A program made the position numbers and the translations under genes. A stretch of 26,542 nucleotides of DNA from JAKJGV01 sp964617565 (GTDB lineage Bacteria > Verrucomicrobiota > Kiritimatiellia > CAIQIC01 > JAGNIJ01). This document shows, piece after piece, positions 1-7,829 of this stretch (position 1 is its first letter; every line of letters starts with the position of its first letter). The stretch covers positions 1 to 26,542 of the forward strand of contig CAZTYH010000044.1 of NCBI GenBank assembly GCA_964617565.1, in the 5' to 3' direction. A model generated the notes under the pieces. It worked only from the letters and a program-made list of their open reading frames with translations. It was not told the origin of the DNA and made no database searches.

Positions 1-773
1 AGCCGCCATCCGGTCATGTTGTAGCTCTTGCTCATCGAGTGCAGCTCGATAGCCACATCCTTGCCGCCGGGCCGCCCCAAGATGGACAGCCTTGGCTTGC
101 CGTAAATCAACGTGGCATACGCGGCATCCTGAACGATGAGGATGTTGTGCTTTTCGGCGAAAGCGATCAATTCGTCGAAGAATTCAGGCGTCGCCGCCGC
201 GCCCGTCGGGTTGTTCGGGTAATTGACGTAAAACAGCTTTGTGCGCCTTGCCGTTTTCGCGTCAATGTCTTTCAACTTCGGCAGGAATCCGTTCTCGCGG
301 AGCAAGGGCAACTTGACGATTTCCGCGCCGAGATACCGCGCATGTGTAGCCAGCACGGGATAACCGGGGACGGTCGTCAACACCACGTCGCCGGGATTCA
401 CAAAGCACAGCGGCAACAGCGCCAGCGCCGATTTCGAACCGATGCTGTGATTGATTTCCTTGTCAGGATCCAAGTCGGCCACGCCGAAAAAGTCTTTCAT
501 ATAACGCGCCGCGGATACCCGGAACTCGCGAATCCCGTTGTCGGCATAACCGCGATTCCGCGGATCGTCCACAGCCTTCTTCAATGCTTCGCGAATCGGA
601 TACGGAGCCAACTGATCCGGCTCGCCCACACCGAAATCAAGCAGTTCGACCTGAGGCCGGGCCTTCAACGCGGCCGCCTTGGCGCGCTTGATTTTTTCGA
701 ACTTGTATATCTCGTTCCCGAGCCCGAAGGCCGCTCCGCCGATTCGCTCGGCAAACAACTGCTGAAGTTTCAT
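1..773 (-). CDS. dapL: LL-diaminopimelate aminotransferase (DapL), partial, 5' portion
   Basis: PLP-dependent class I/II aminotransferase that converts tetrahydrodipicolinate directly to LL-diaminopimelate, with glutamate as amino donor, in lysine and peptidoglycan synthesis. The first 257 residues are in the window; the rest lies beyond the left edge. Visible landmarks are LLDFGVGEPDQLAP (about 44-57), RGYADNGIREF (74-84), NYPNNPTG (184-191), the PLP-contacting aspartate in QDAAYA (215-220), and SMSKSYNMTGWR (246-257) with the Schiff-base lysine K249. I chose the ATG at 771-773 because GAGG lies 6 bases upstream; an in-frame ATG two codons earlier is possible. An AT-rich -10-like TATAAC lies at 812-817. 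The N-terminal half resembles the DapL type that reads DNG in the substrate loop. Another aspartate-family aminotransferase is the main alternative. dapF lies about 23 kb away, consistent with this pathway. Confidence 0.85.
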   Translation of the reverse strand, partial: MKLQQLFAERIGGAAFGLGNEIYKFEKIKRAKAAALKARPQVELLDFGVGEPDQLAPYPIREALKKAVDDPRNRGYADNGIREFRVSAARYMKDFFGVADLDPDKEINHSIGSKSALALLPLCFVNPGDVVLTTVPGYPVLATHARYLGAEIVKLPLLRENGFLPKLKDIDAKTARRTKLFYVNYPNNPTGAAATPEFFDELIAFAEKHNILIVQDAAYATLIYGKPRLSILGRPGGKDVAIELHSMSKSYNMTGWR

Positions 774-857
774 GCTCATCCTCGTTAAGTGAATTCAACG
801 GACACTGTAAGGTTATAATATCTTTGCCGCGTCGCAAGTGGAATGCGGCAATGATTT

Positions 858-961
858 CCCTCACCCCAACCCTCTCCCAAAGGGAGAGGGTGTTGAGAGA
901 ACAGAGATCCTTTCCTCAACGCGCCCTTCCCCTCCCTCTGGGAAAGGATCGCGGTGAGGGC
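858..961. repeat. Intergenic element bounded by CCTCACC/GGTGAGG, with internal hairpins
   Basis: The gap between the TrkA-C gene and dapL holds an element that starts CCCTCACC (858-865) and ends GGTGAGGG (953-960), so its ends are inverted copies of each other. Inside are a perfect 9-bp hairpin (CCCTCTCCC 870-878, loop AAA, GGGAGAGGG 882-890) and a 10-bp inverted repeat (GATCCTTTCC 906-915 with GGAAAGGATC 941-950). No coding potential is evident. A second element with the same end sequences lies at 15048-15180. It could also act as a transcription barrier after the ATPase operon, but no T-tract follows the stems. Confidence 0.6.
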
Positions 962-966
962 GAGCC

Positions 967-1710
967 TTATCCTTCGCCCCCGACATTCTCCGCAACCGCT
1001 TCCTCGTGCGCCATCTCACCCGGCGGTCCGGCGCGCCGACGATCCAGCTCCTCCAACCGATGAATCGGCGCGTAAAGAATGAGAACATCATCGGTCTCAA
1101 TCCGGGCGGCGCCGCGGGGCGCGCCGAGGTATGAACCGGACGGCTTCTTGATGCCCAATACCAGCACCCCTTCGGTGGTCAAGGCCGCTTCTTGAAGTGA
1201 CTTGCCCGCGAGCCAGTCCTCCGGCTCCACCTTCATCTCGGAGACTGCATAGCCATTTTCGAGTTGAAGAATGGCGACGTAATCCTGAAGGTCCAGTCGT
1301 GTCCAGCGATGCAATCCTGCCGTAATAATCCGATTTAACCCTCGCTCCAAGCGCTTGCTCGCCGCCGCCACCCAGAGCACCGCCAAGCCGATGAAAAGAA
1401 ACAGTACGTTCAACCATCGTCGTTCCGGGGCTTGCGCCGTGCTGATAAAGGACATGATCACCGTCGCCATGACCGTGGCGATCCCGATGTTTCCCAACAG
1501 CATCGCCAGCATGATGATTCGACGGCGGACCGGATGGCTGACGATGGATTCCGCTTCGCGCGTAGTGTAGCCCACGCCGGAGAAGGCGGATCGCGCTTGA
1601 AACCGCGCCGCTTCATGCGACATGCCGGTCAAAACAAGCGCCGTGGTCACCACGCGCGTGATCAGAATCGAAACCGTCAGAATCACCAACAGCGTCAGAA
1701 TCGGGGCCAT
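967..1710 (-). CDS. Membrane protein with C-terminal TrkA-C (RCK_C) domain
   Basis: A 247-residue protein with three predicted membrane segments (about 4-28, 64-90 and 97-117) followed by a cytoplasmic TrkA-C/RCK_C domain (about 150-222), a small regulatory domain found on K+ channels, Trk/Ktr systems and other cation transporters. Between the first two helices lies SAFSGVGYTTREAE (41-54), which resembles the pore-loop style of Trk/Ktr proteins, but the protein is far too short for a full Trk/Ktr transporter. It begins 23 bases after the V-ATPase K subunit gene and so is probably the last gene of that operon. The tail (225-247) is polar and low in complexity. Family membership is fairly clear from the sequence; transport or regulatory function is inference. 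In Enterococcus hirae the Na+ V-ATPase operon also ends with a K+ transporter gene, ntpJ, of a different family. Confidence 0.75.
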   Translation of the reverse strand: MAPILTLLVILTVSILITRVVTTALVLTGMSHEAARFQARSAFSGVGYTTREAESIVSHPVRRRIIMLAMLLGNIGIATVMATVIMSFISTAQAPERRWLNVLFLFIGLAVLWVAAASKRLERGLNRIITAGLHRWTRLDLQDYVAILQLENGYAVSEMKVEPEDWLAGKSLQEAALTTEGVLVLGIKKPSGSYLGAPRGAARIETDDVLILYAPIHRLEELDRRRAGPPGEMAHEEAVAENVGGEG

Positions 1711-1733
1711 ATTACAAGATCCCCATCATCGTT

Positions 1734-2207
1734 TCAACCGCCCTGCGCCACAACCTTGATCGCGTTCTGCACGAACACCATGACAAACAACGCAACGGTT
1801 TCAATTACGCCGAGCACCATCAGGTAGTTGCCGAAGCCCTTGCCCGTTTCTCCCAGCGCGTCGGAGGCCGCCGCACCGCTGACGCCCTGGTACCACGCGG
1901 AGAACCCCATGGCGAGGCCGCCAAAAACACCCGCGGCGGTCAAGGCCGGCCAATACATCGGATTGCTATTCGCAATGCGCACGATCGCGTTCATCAGGAT
2001 CATGCCGTAAATCGTCTGCGAAAGAGGCGCGCCGACAAACGTGACCAGCGTGAACGGGGCCACCTTGCCCTGCGCATAGCACTTCTTCCACGCGCCGACC
2101 GCAGCCGGACCGGCCGCGCCAGCACCCAAGGCCGAGCCCACAGCGGAAAGGCACAACGCCGCCGCACCGCCCATTTTGCCCAACGCTGTCATCAGTTCTG
2201 CATCCAT
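1734..2207 (-). CDS. atpK: V-type ATP synthase subunit K (rotor-ring proteolipid)
   Basis: Membrane proteolipid (also called NtpK) whose copies form the ion-carrying ring of the V-type ATPase. The 157 residues form two helical hairpins, four membrane segments at about 12-36, 52-77, 87-113 and 126-149. Only the second hairpin carries a carboxylate, E136 in VIETVA; the equivalent place in the first hairpin has PLSQTIYG (61-68). S63, Q64, Y67, Q107 and E136 align by context with the residues that coordinate Na+ in Enterococcus hirae NtpK (T64, Q65, Y68, Q110, E139), so Na+ coupling is the likely reading. AGGAG lies 8 bases before the ATG. The gene follows subunit I by 42 bases and precedes the TrkA-C gene by 23. 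The call is firm; ion specificity is inferred from motif comparison made by eye. Confidence 0.95.
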   Translation of the reverse strand: MDAELMTALGKMGGAAALCLSAVGSALGAGAAGPAAVGAWKKCYAQGKVAPFTLVTFVGAPLSQTIYGMILMNAIVRIANSNPMYWPALTAAGVFGGLAMGFSAWYQGVSGAAASDALGETGKGFGNYLMVLGVIETVALFVMVFVQNAIKVVAQGG

Positions 2208-2249
2208 GATCTCTTCTCCTTTTCGATCGTCGTTCTACTTTTGTCCATG

Positions 2250-4049
2250 TCACTTTGAAACAGCCGTCGGCTCCCCGCCCTGCTCACCCCGGGCAAAAGG
2301 CCGATAATGGAAGCCGGACCACTGCATACCCACATGCGAAGAAAATTCCAGCGTGTTCAAGCGCACGCCATGAACCAGTATCCCCAACCCGCACAAGGCA
2401 ATGTTCAACGTGTGCCCGGCAAACAGGAACATGGCCTTGACGAGGCCGGAAAAGAATCCGCCCCATCCTCCGTCAAGCAGCATCACGTTGAACGCGTTCG
2501 CTACCGCAAAAGAGGCCGTACCTACGGCAAAAAGCCGCACATACGAAACCACATCCGTGAAGTTGGAAATGATATTCAACGGAAGAATCGCGTGGTTGAA
2601 CCATTCTTCCTTGAACTTCTTCGGCGGCGTCATGAAGAGCACGATCAGCAGGATGCCGGCGCCCAGCACCCACAGCATAATCGGCGGGAAGGCATCGCCC
2701 AACACCATGAAGCGCGCGGCGAAATACATCGTCCACGTGGACATCACCCAGCCGATCTGCGCGAGCGATTGCAGGCTCGGCGCGAACCGGATCGCATTCC
2801 ACAAATGCGCGACAGTCAACTGAATCGCTCCGAGCAGGAAACACAGCATCATGATGTGCTTGTCGCTGTAGTTCTGATCCACCAGCCAGGGCACTGTCAA
2901 ATTCTGCAAGGCGGCAGGAAGCGGATTTGACGGACTGAAATACCCGAAGTAGTTGCCCGTCAACACTCCCCAGATCACCGTGCTGACGCTCATAATATAA
3001 AGGAAGGAGAAAACATGCCGGGGAGCCTGTTTTGCGAAGCGGCTCGCGGCCCATGTCAGCGCTATAAAGATGAGGCCATATCCCGCGTCACCCACCAGCA
3101 TGGCGAAGAAAATACTGAGAAAGATCAGGAATACCGGGCTGATATCTATTTCCCTGTAGCCCGGCACGATGCCGATCATGTCGAAAACCGCCTTGATGGG
3201 TTTTACCCAGCGCGACAGGCGGATAAGCGTGGGCACCTTGTCCTCTTCGGACGGCTCTTCCACCACGAGCCCCCATCCATGCTTGGCCCCGTACTGACGA
3301 ACGCCTTCGACGGAATCCTCGGGGCAGAATCCACGCAGATAGGCCACTTCCTTCGCGTCACCCATCCCGCGCAGAGCCTCGACATATTCCACCTGATCCT
3401 CGGCGTCGCGAACTGTTTTCGCGACTACGGAGTAGTCCCCGGCGTGCGATGCCAGGCCGTCTTCAATTTCAGCCAGACTCTTTTCCACCTGCGTCAAAGA
3501 TTCCCGAAGTATGCGAAGGGGCTTGACCGGAAGGCGTATTTCGCTCGCCGCCAGATCCAAATCACTCTTCCGGGCCACGGCGAAATACACACCGTTTTTG
3601 TCCTCGCTCAACACCAGGCGCACGGCATCCGGGGGTATTTCAACCTCATCGCCGCGCGAGACATGATACAGCTTCAACGTCACGCCCTGCCTTGCAAGTT
3701 CCTCAACCGAGGCCGGATCGAAATCGCCCAGCGGCTCGATCCGTTGAATCTCATGCTTCAATTCATCTCTACGGGTCAGTTCTTCATCTTTCTTGTGAAT
3801 CAGCCGCCAGATATCTTCAACCACTTCTTCCGCCGACCGACCCGAAGGCCCGGCCTGCGTCTTGGGCGGCAGCACTTCCAGCGCCCTTTTGACCCGTTCA
3901 AAGTGTGTTCTCGCTGCATCAAGATCTTTACCGGATGGAGGGGTTATCGCGCTGAGATGCAGCACCCCCAGCTCGCGCAACGCGCCCAGTGTCTCGTCCT
4001 TCGCGGACGCGACGCACAGGATCGTCAGTTTTTTCATCGGAACGATCAT
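2250..4049 (-). CDS. atpI: V-type ATP synthase subunit I (membrane stator, a-subunit)
   Basis: The 599-residue I subunit (NtpI) links the peripheral stalk to the membrane and forms the two ion half-channels beside the rotor ring. Residues 1 to about 290 are cytoplasmic and partly coiled coil; from about 303 there are seven or eight membrane helices. SYVRLFAVG (502-510) carries the essential arginine R505 that meets the rotor carboxylate; GHTLNIALCGLGILVHGVRL (545-564) and EFSSHVGMQWSGFHYRPF (568-585) are typical of the family. The ATG at 4049 overlaps the stop of subunit D by four bases (ATGA), implying translational coupling; a second in-frame ATG at codon 5 gives MKKLTIL and is a plausible alternative start. 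Length is slightly short of the usual 620-660 residues but all functional segments are present. Confidence 0.95.
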   Translation of the reverse strand: MIVPMKKLTILCVASAKDETLGALRELGVLHLSAITPPSGKDLDAARTHFERVKRALEVLPPKTQAGPSGRSAEEVVEDIWRLIHKKDEELTRRDELKHEIQRIEPLGDFDPASVEELARQGVTLKLYHVSRGDEVEIPPDAVRLVLSEDKNGVYFAVARKSDLDLAASEIRLPVKPLRILRESLTQVEKSLAEIEDGLASHAGDYSVVAKTVRDAEDQVEYVEALRGMGDAKEVAYLRGFCPEDSVEGVRQYGAKHGWGLVVEEPSEEDKVPTLIRLSRWVKPIKAVFDMIGIVPGYREIDISPVFLIFLSIFFAMLVGDAGYGLIFIALTWAASRFAKQAPRHVFSFLYIMSVSTVIWGVLTGNYFGYFSPSNPLPAALQNLTVPWLVDQNYSDKHIMMLCFLLGAIQLTVAHLWNAIRFAPSLQSLAQIGWVMSTWTMYFAARFMVLGDAFPPIMLWVLGAGILLIVLFMTPPKKFKEEWFNHAILPLNIISNFTDVVSYVRLFAVGTASFAVANAFNVMLLDGGWGGFFSGLVKAMFLFAGHTLNIALCGLGILVHGVRLNTLEFSSHVGMQWSGFHYRPFARGEQGGEPTAVSK

Positions 4050-4651
4050 GCCGACCTGACCTTTTCCACCGAACGCCCCTTGGCAATCTTCCCGCGCACG
4101 ACGTCCGCGGTTTGTTCGTCGCCAAGATAGATCCGAATCACCCGAATATTTTCCGCGCTTTCCGGAATCTTTACTTTCTCAAAAAGATTTACGCGCTGCG
4201 TGGTGGTTCTCAACTCCTCGCCCAGCGCCTTCAACTCCTCTTCCAATATCCGCAATTCCGTCCGGAACCGGATCGCAGCCTCCATCGCGTCCAATCCCTC
4301 GTCCACCCACGAAGGCGAACGAAACAGGTCCGGCATGGACCGCTCAAATTCAATGCCCTCGAGCACAGGAATCGAAACGCCCGCGATATTCCCCTCGCTC
4401 GTGCGTATTTCCTTCACCTTCAACAGCTTTTCCAGTCCGACCGGTTCTGCAAAAAGACGGATCCACGGCGCCAGTGATTCCGCAAGCTTCTTCTCCTCGC
4501 TGCGCTTCTTTTCCATCTGCGCTTCCAGATTCCGCACCTCAAGCTGAAGCTGCTGTTTCTTGAGCTGCAGCGTCGGCAGGTAACGCTCGAAGCGGCGCAG
4601 GGCATCCCGCTGCGCCTTCAACTCCGTCTTCGTATGTTTGATGCGAGCCAT
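4046..4651 (-). CDS. atpD: V-type ATP synthase subunit D (central stalk)
   Basis: Central rotor shaft (NtpD) that turns inside the A3B3 head. The 201 residues are mostly long antiparallel coiled coil: an N-terminal helix beginning MARIKHTKTELKAQRDALRR, with a heptad-rich stretch to about 80, and a C-terminal helix from about 115 to 160. The N-terminal K-x-T-K-x-E-L-K start and the length fit the family. No Shine-Dalgarno sequence is visible ahead of the ATG; the 34-base spacer after subunit B is instead AT-rich with an 11-bp direct repeat (GGTTATTTGTT on the plus strand). The gene overlaps subunit I by four bases. No separate F subunit gene, which would normally cap this shaft, is visible in the operon. 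Confidence 0.92.
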   Translation of the reverse strand: MARIKHTKTELKAQRDALRRFERYLPTLQLKKQQLQLEVRNLEAQMEKKRSEEKKLAESLAPWIRLFAEPVGLEKLLKVKEIRTSEGNIAGVSIPVLEGIEFERSMPDLFRSPSWVDEGLDAMEAAIRFRTELRILEEELKALGEELRTTTQRVNLFEKVKIPESAENIRVIRIYLGDEQTADVVRGKIAKGRSVEKVRSA

Positions 4652-4760
4652 GGGAATTGGGTTATTTGTTATTGGTTATTTGTTGTCAGGGATTGGATGC
4701 AGGCACTTTCTTGTCCTCTGACTTCTGATCGCTGTCCTCTGATTTCTGACCTTTGCCTTC
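4652..4760. repeat. Low-complexity direct repeats at the end of atpB and in the atpB-atpD spacer
   Basis: Two kinds of direct repeat sit back to back. In the spacer GGTTATTTGTT occurs at 4660-4670 and again at 4674-4684. Inside the 3' end of atpB a 17-base unit (TGTCCTCTGACTTCTGA at 4712-4728, 16/17 identical at 4733-4749) recurs with a 21-base period, so the protein tail reads a seven-residue repeat, QKSEDSD then QKSEDKK. The coding part of the repeat falls outside the conserved B-subunit fold. This looks like expansion of, or insertion by, a simple repeat between two operon genes. Confidence 0.55.
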
Positions 4761-6047
4761 CGGCCAGTACTTCTTTATCAGCGCCGTCGGCATCGCCGTT
4801 TCCGCAGGCTCGAAGCAATCGGCGAGGATTTGCCAGCCCAGGTCCAGCGCGCGCTCGAGCGGAATATTCACGCTCAACTCCATCAATTCGCGCTCGAACC
4901 GTTCTCCATATTTCAGCAGCTTGCGATCCCACCCGCTCATCCGGAAACCCATGGACTGCTTTTCCAGGGTCTCCTTGAATCCGGCGTAGAGCTGGATCAT
5001 CGTGTTCATGATTGTTCGATGATCGTCGCGCGTTTTACTGTTCACGAGTTGCTTCAAACGGCTCAGCGAACCGAACGGCTCGATGCGTCCGTTGCGCAGA
5101 TAGAACTGGCCCTCGGTGATGTACCCGGTGTTGTCCGGCACGGGATGCGTTACGTCGTCGCCCGGCATCGTGGTGACCGCCAGCACCGTGATCGAGCCGG
5201 CTGTATCGAAGTCCACCGCCTTTTCGTAGCGCGCGGCCAACTGGCTGTAGAGATCGCCGGGATAACCGCGGTTCGAAGGAATCTGCTCCATCGTGATCGC
5301 AATTTCCTTCATCGAGTCCGCAAAGTTCGTCATGTCCGTCAGCAGCACCAGCACGCGCTTTTTCTGAAGCGCAAACTGTTCGGCCACGGCCAGCGAAATA
5401 TCCGGCACCATGAGGCATTCCACCGTCGGATCCGCCGCGGTGTGAATGAAAAGCACCGAGCGCGACAGCGCGCCGTTTTCCTCGAGGTAATCACGGAAGA
5501 ACAGGTAGTCGTCGTGCTTCAACCCCATGCCGCCGAGGATGATGATGTCCACCTCGGCCTGCAACGCGATCCGCGCGAGCAGCGGGTTGTACGGTTCGCC
5601 TGCCACGGAGAAGATCGGCAGTTTCTGCGATTCGACCAGCGTATTGAATACGTCAATCATCGGGATGCCCGTGCGCACCATGTTGCGCGGAATGATGCGC
5701 TTGGCCGGATTCACGGACGGCCCGCCGATCTCGATCTGATTTTCCGAAATCGAGGGTCCCTTGTCGCGCGGCTGTCCACTGCCTGTGAAAACGCGACCCA
5801 GCAATGCATCGGAGAAAGCCGTCTGCATCGTGTGCCCGAGGAAGCGCACTTTTGCATCCGTGGCAATGCCTCGACTCCCGGCGAATACCTGTAATGACAC
5901 CCGCCCGCCCTCGAGACGAATGACCTGCGCAAGGGATGTTCCCTGTTGCGAGGTCACTTCGGCCAATTCCCGGTACGAAACCCCGTCCGCGCTCACCGTG
6001 ATGACGTTGCCTGCGATCTGTTCAATGCGATGATAAACCTTATGCAT
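4686..6047 (-). CDS. atpB: V-type ATP synthase subunit B (non-catalytic head subunit)
   Basis: Non-catalytic partner of subunit A in the A3B3 ATPase head (NtpB), completing the nucleotide sites at the interfaces. The start is the ATG at 6045-6047, which lies 9 bases after GGAGG and overlaps the end of atpA by 8 bases; an upstream TTG three codons earlier would place the ribosome site badly. This gives 453 residues. Landmarks include the N-terminal beta barrel (about 1-70), the degenerate P-loop region near SGSGQPRDKGP, PIFSVAGEPYNPLLARIALQ, LLTDMTNFADSMKEI and NRGYPGDLYSQLAARYE. It has no canonical Walker A lysine, as expected. The conserved protein ends near KKYWPEG; the last roughly 22 residues form a charged S/K/E/D tail encoded by a short tandem repeat. 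Confidence 0.95.
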   Translation of the reverse strand: MHKVYHRIEQIAGNVITVSADGVSYRELAEVTSQQGTSLAQVIRLEGGRVSLQVFAGSRGIATDAKVRFLGHTMQTAFSDALLGRVFTGSGQPRDKGPSISENQIEIGGPSVNPAKRIIPRNMVRTGIPMIDVFNTLVESQKLPIFSVAGEPYNPLLARIALQAEVDIIILGGMGLKHDDYLFFRDYLEENGALSRSVLFIHTAADPTVECLMVPDISLAVAEQFALQKKRVLVLLTDMTNFADSMKEIAITMEQIPSNRGYPGDLYSQLAARYEKAVDFDTAGSITVLAVTTMPGDDVTHPVPDNTGYITEGQFYLRNGRIEPFGSLSRLKQLVNSKTRDDHRTIMNTMIQLYAGFKETLEKQSMGFRMSGWDRKLLKYGERFERELMELSVNIPLERALDLGWQILADCFEPAETAMPTALIKKYWPEGKGQKSEDSDQKSEDKKVPASNP

Positions 6048-7806
6048 AGTCCGCAACCTCCTCGATCATCTTCTCGATGCGCTGTTCGAGGTTCTTGAAT
6101 TCCCTGCTTTCGCTTTCGTCGGGCGCCTTTTCCTTCGCGCCGAATTTTGCCGGCGTGCGATTCCAGTCCCTTGTTGTCTGCGTCAGGTTCTGGAAGAACT
6201 TCCGCGCCTCATCCTTGTCCTTGAATGTCATCTTCGTTTTCAGGACTTTCACGATGCGTCCGAACACATATTGCTGCCGCTCCTCGGACGTCGCGGCATC
6301 CACGTCGTGGAAGGAGTCCTGCTGCAGGTAGACCGCGTCGAGGAACTCCGACTTGAGATAAACCATGAAATCGTCGAGCGACGTGCCTTCCTCGCCGACC
6401 ACCTTCATCATCTGCGCGACTTCGTTGCCCTGGCGGAGGATGTTGCGCGCATAAGCCACCTCCTCGTCGTTCACCACGCTCTCGTACTTGCTCCAACTGT
6501 CCAGCGGATGGATCGCCGGGTAGCGGCGCGCGTCCGATCGCTCACGGGAAAGGCCGTGGAATGCGCCGACGACCTTGAGCGTACTCTGCGTCACCGGCTC
6601 CTCGAAATTACCACCCGCGGGGCTCACCGTTCCGCCGATGGTGACAGACCCTTCGCTGCCGTCGTTCAGTTTCACCACGCCGCCGCGCTCGTAAAACGCG
6701 GCGATCACGGACTCCAGGTACGCGGGAAACGCTTCTTCGCCCGGGATTTCCTCGAGACGGCCCGACACTTCGCGCAGCGCCTGCGCCCATCGGGAGGTTG
6801 AATCGGCCAGCAACAGAACGTTCAAGCCCATCTGCCGGTAATATTCCGCAATCGTTACGGCCGTATAGACCGACGCTTCACGGGCGGCCACAGGCATCGA
6901 GCTTGTATTGCAGATGATCAGCGTGCGCTCCATGAGGCTTTTGCCGGTTCGAGGGTCCGTCAGTTCGGGAAACTCGCGCAGCGTTTCCACCACCTCGCCC
7001 GCGCGTTCGCCGCACGCGGCTACGATCACGATGTCCACGTCCGCGTGACGGCTGGTGATCTGCTGCAACACCGTCTTGCCCGCGCCGAACGGACCCGGAA
7101 TGCAGTAGGTTCCGCCGCGCGCCACAGGAAAGAACGTGTCCACAATGCGCACCTTCGTCACCAACGGCTTCACCGGACGCAGGCGCTCGTTGTATGCGCG
7201 AATCGGAATTTTCACCGGCCAGCGTTGAACCATTTTTACTTCACGCACTTCGCCGTGCTCGTCCGCCAGCTTCGCGATCACGTGTTCGATCGCGTAATCG
7301 CCCGCGGCGGCCACTTCCCTGACCGTGAACTTGCCGCGCCACCCGAAAGGCACCATGATACGATGCTTGAAAATACCCTCAGGCACCGACCCCAGTTCGT
7401 CGCCCGCAATCACCGTCTCGCCGGATTTTGCTTTTGGCGTGAACTTCCACTTACGCTCGCGATCCAGCGGCGGGAGATAGGTTCCGCGCTGAAGAAAGAA
7501 TCCGCACTGCTCCGCCAGTTTCGGCAGCGGGTTCTGCAGCCCATCGTAAATCTGCGTGAGCAGGCCGGGCCCGAGTTCAACGGCCAGCAATTCACCCGTA
7601 AAATCCACCGCGTTGCCGACCTGAAGCCCTGTCGTGTCTTCGAACACCTGGAGCTCCGCGTAGCGGCCGCGAATGCGAATCACTTCGCTCTTCAGGCGGG
7701 TATCGCCGAGATGCGCGTAGCCTACCTCGTTCTGGATCACCGGCGAGTCAAACTCCACGGTCAGGAGGTTTCCGTTAACGCCTACGATTCGTCCTGTATT
7801 CTTCAT
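6040..7806 (-). CDS. atpA: V-type ATP synthase subunit A (catalytic)
   Basis: Catalytic ATP-hydrolysing or -synthesising subunit (NtpA) of the V-type complex. The 588 residues match the family length. In order: N-terminal beta barrel (1-70), the bulge domain special to V/A-type A subunits (about 110-190), Walker A GPFGAGKT (238-245), ACGERAGEVVE with the catalytic glutamate, LLLADSTSRWAQALREVSGR (Walker B and following), and PGEEAFPAYL. The C-terminal helical domain ends IEEVADYA. The ATG at 7806 has GGA 7 bases upstream and follows the DUF2764 gene by 23 bases. Nothing is truncated or missing. Direction of work (ATP synthesis or ion pumping) cannot be read from the sequence. Confidence 0.97.
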   Translation of the reverse strand: MKNTGRIVGVNGNLLTVEFDSPVIQNEVGYAHLGDTRLKSEVIRIRGRYAELQVFEDTTGLQVGNAVDFTGELLAVELGPGLLTQIYDGLQNPLPKLAEQCGFFLQRGTYLPPLDRERKWKFTPKAKSGETVIAGDELGSVPEGIFKHRIMVPFGWRGKFTVREVAAAGDYAIEHVIAKLADEHGEVREVKMVQRWPVKIPIRAYNERLRPVKPLVTKVRIVDTFFPVARGGTYCIPGPFGAGKTVLQQITSRHADVDIVIVAACGERAGEVVETLREFPELTDPRTGKSLMERTLIICNTSSMPVAAREASVYTAVTIAEYYRQMGLNVLLLADSTSRWAQALREVSGRLEEIPGEEAFPAYLESVIAAFYERGGVVKLNDGSEGSVTIGGTVSPAGGNFEEPVTQSTLKVVGAFHGLSRERSDARRYPAIHPLDSWSKYESVVNDEEVAYARNILRQGNEVAQMMKVVGEEGTSLDDFMVYLKSEFLDAVYLQQDSFHDVDAATSEERQQYVFGRIVKVLKTKMTFKDKDEARKFFQNLTQTTRDWNRTPAKFGAKEKAPDESESREFKNLEQRIEKMIEEVADYA

Positions 7807-7829
7807 GATCTTCCACCCGCTCCGTCGTT

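Noticed and set aside
2307..5894. Plus-strand open frames of 200-371 codons across the ATPase operon
   Set aside because: Each is opposite a conserved ATPase subunit and its translation is arginine/histidine-rich shadow sequence without recognisable features.
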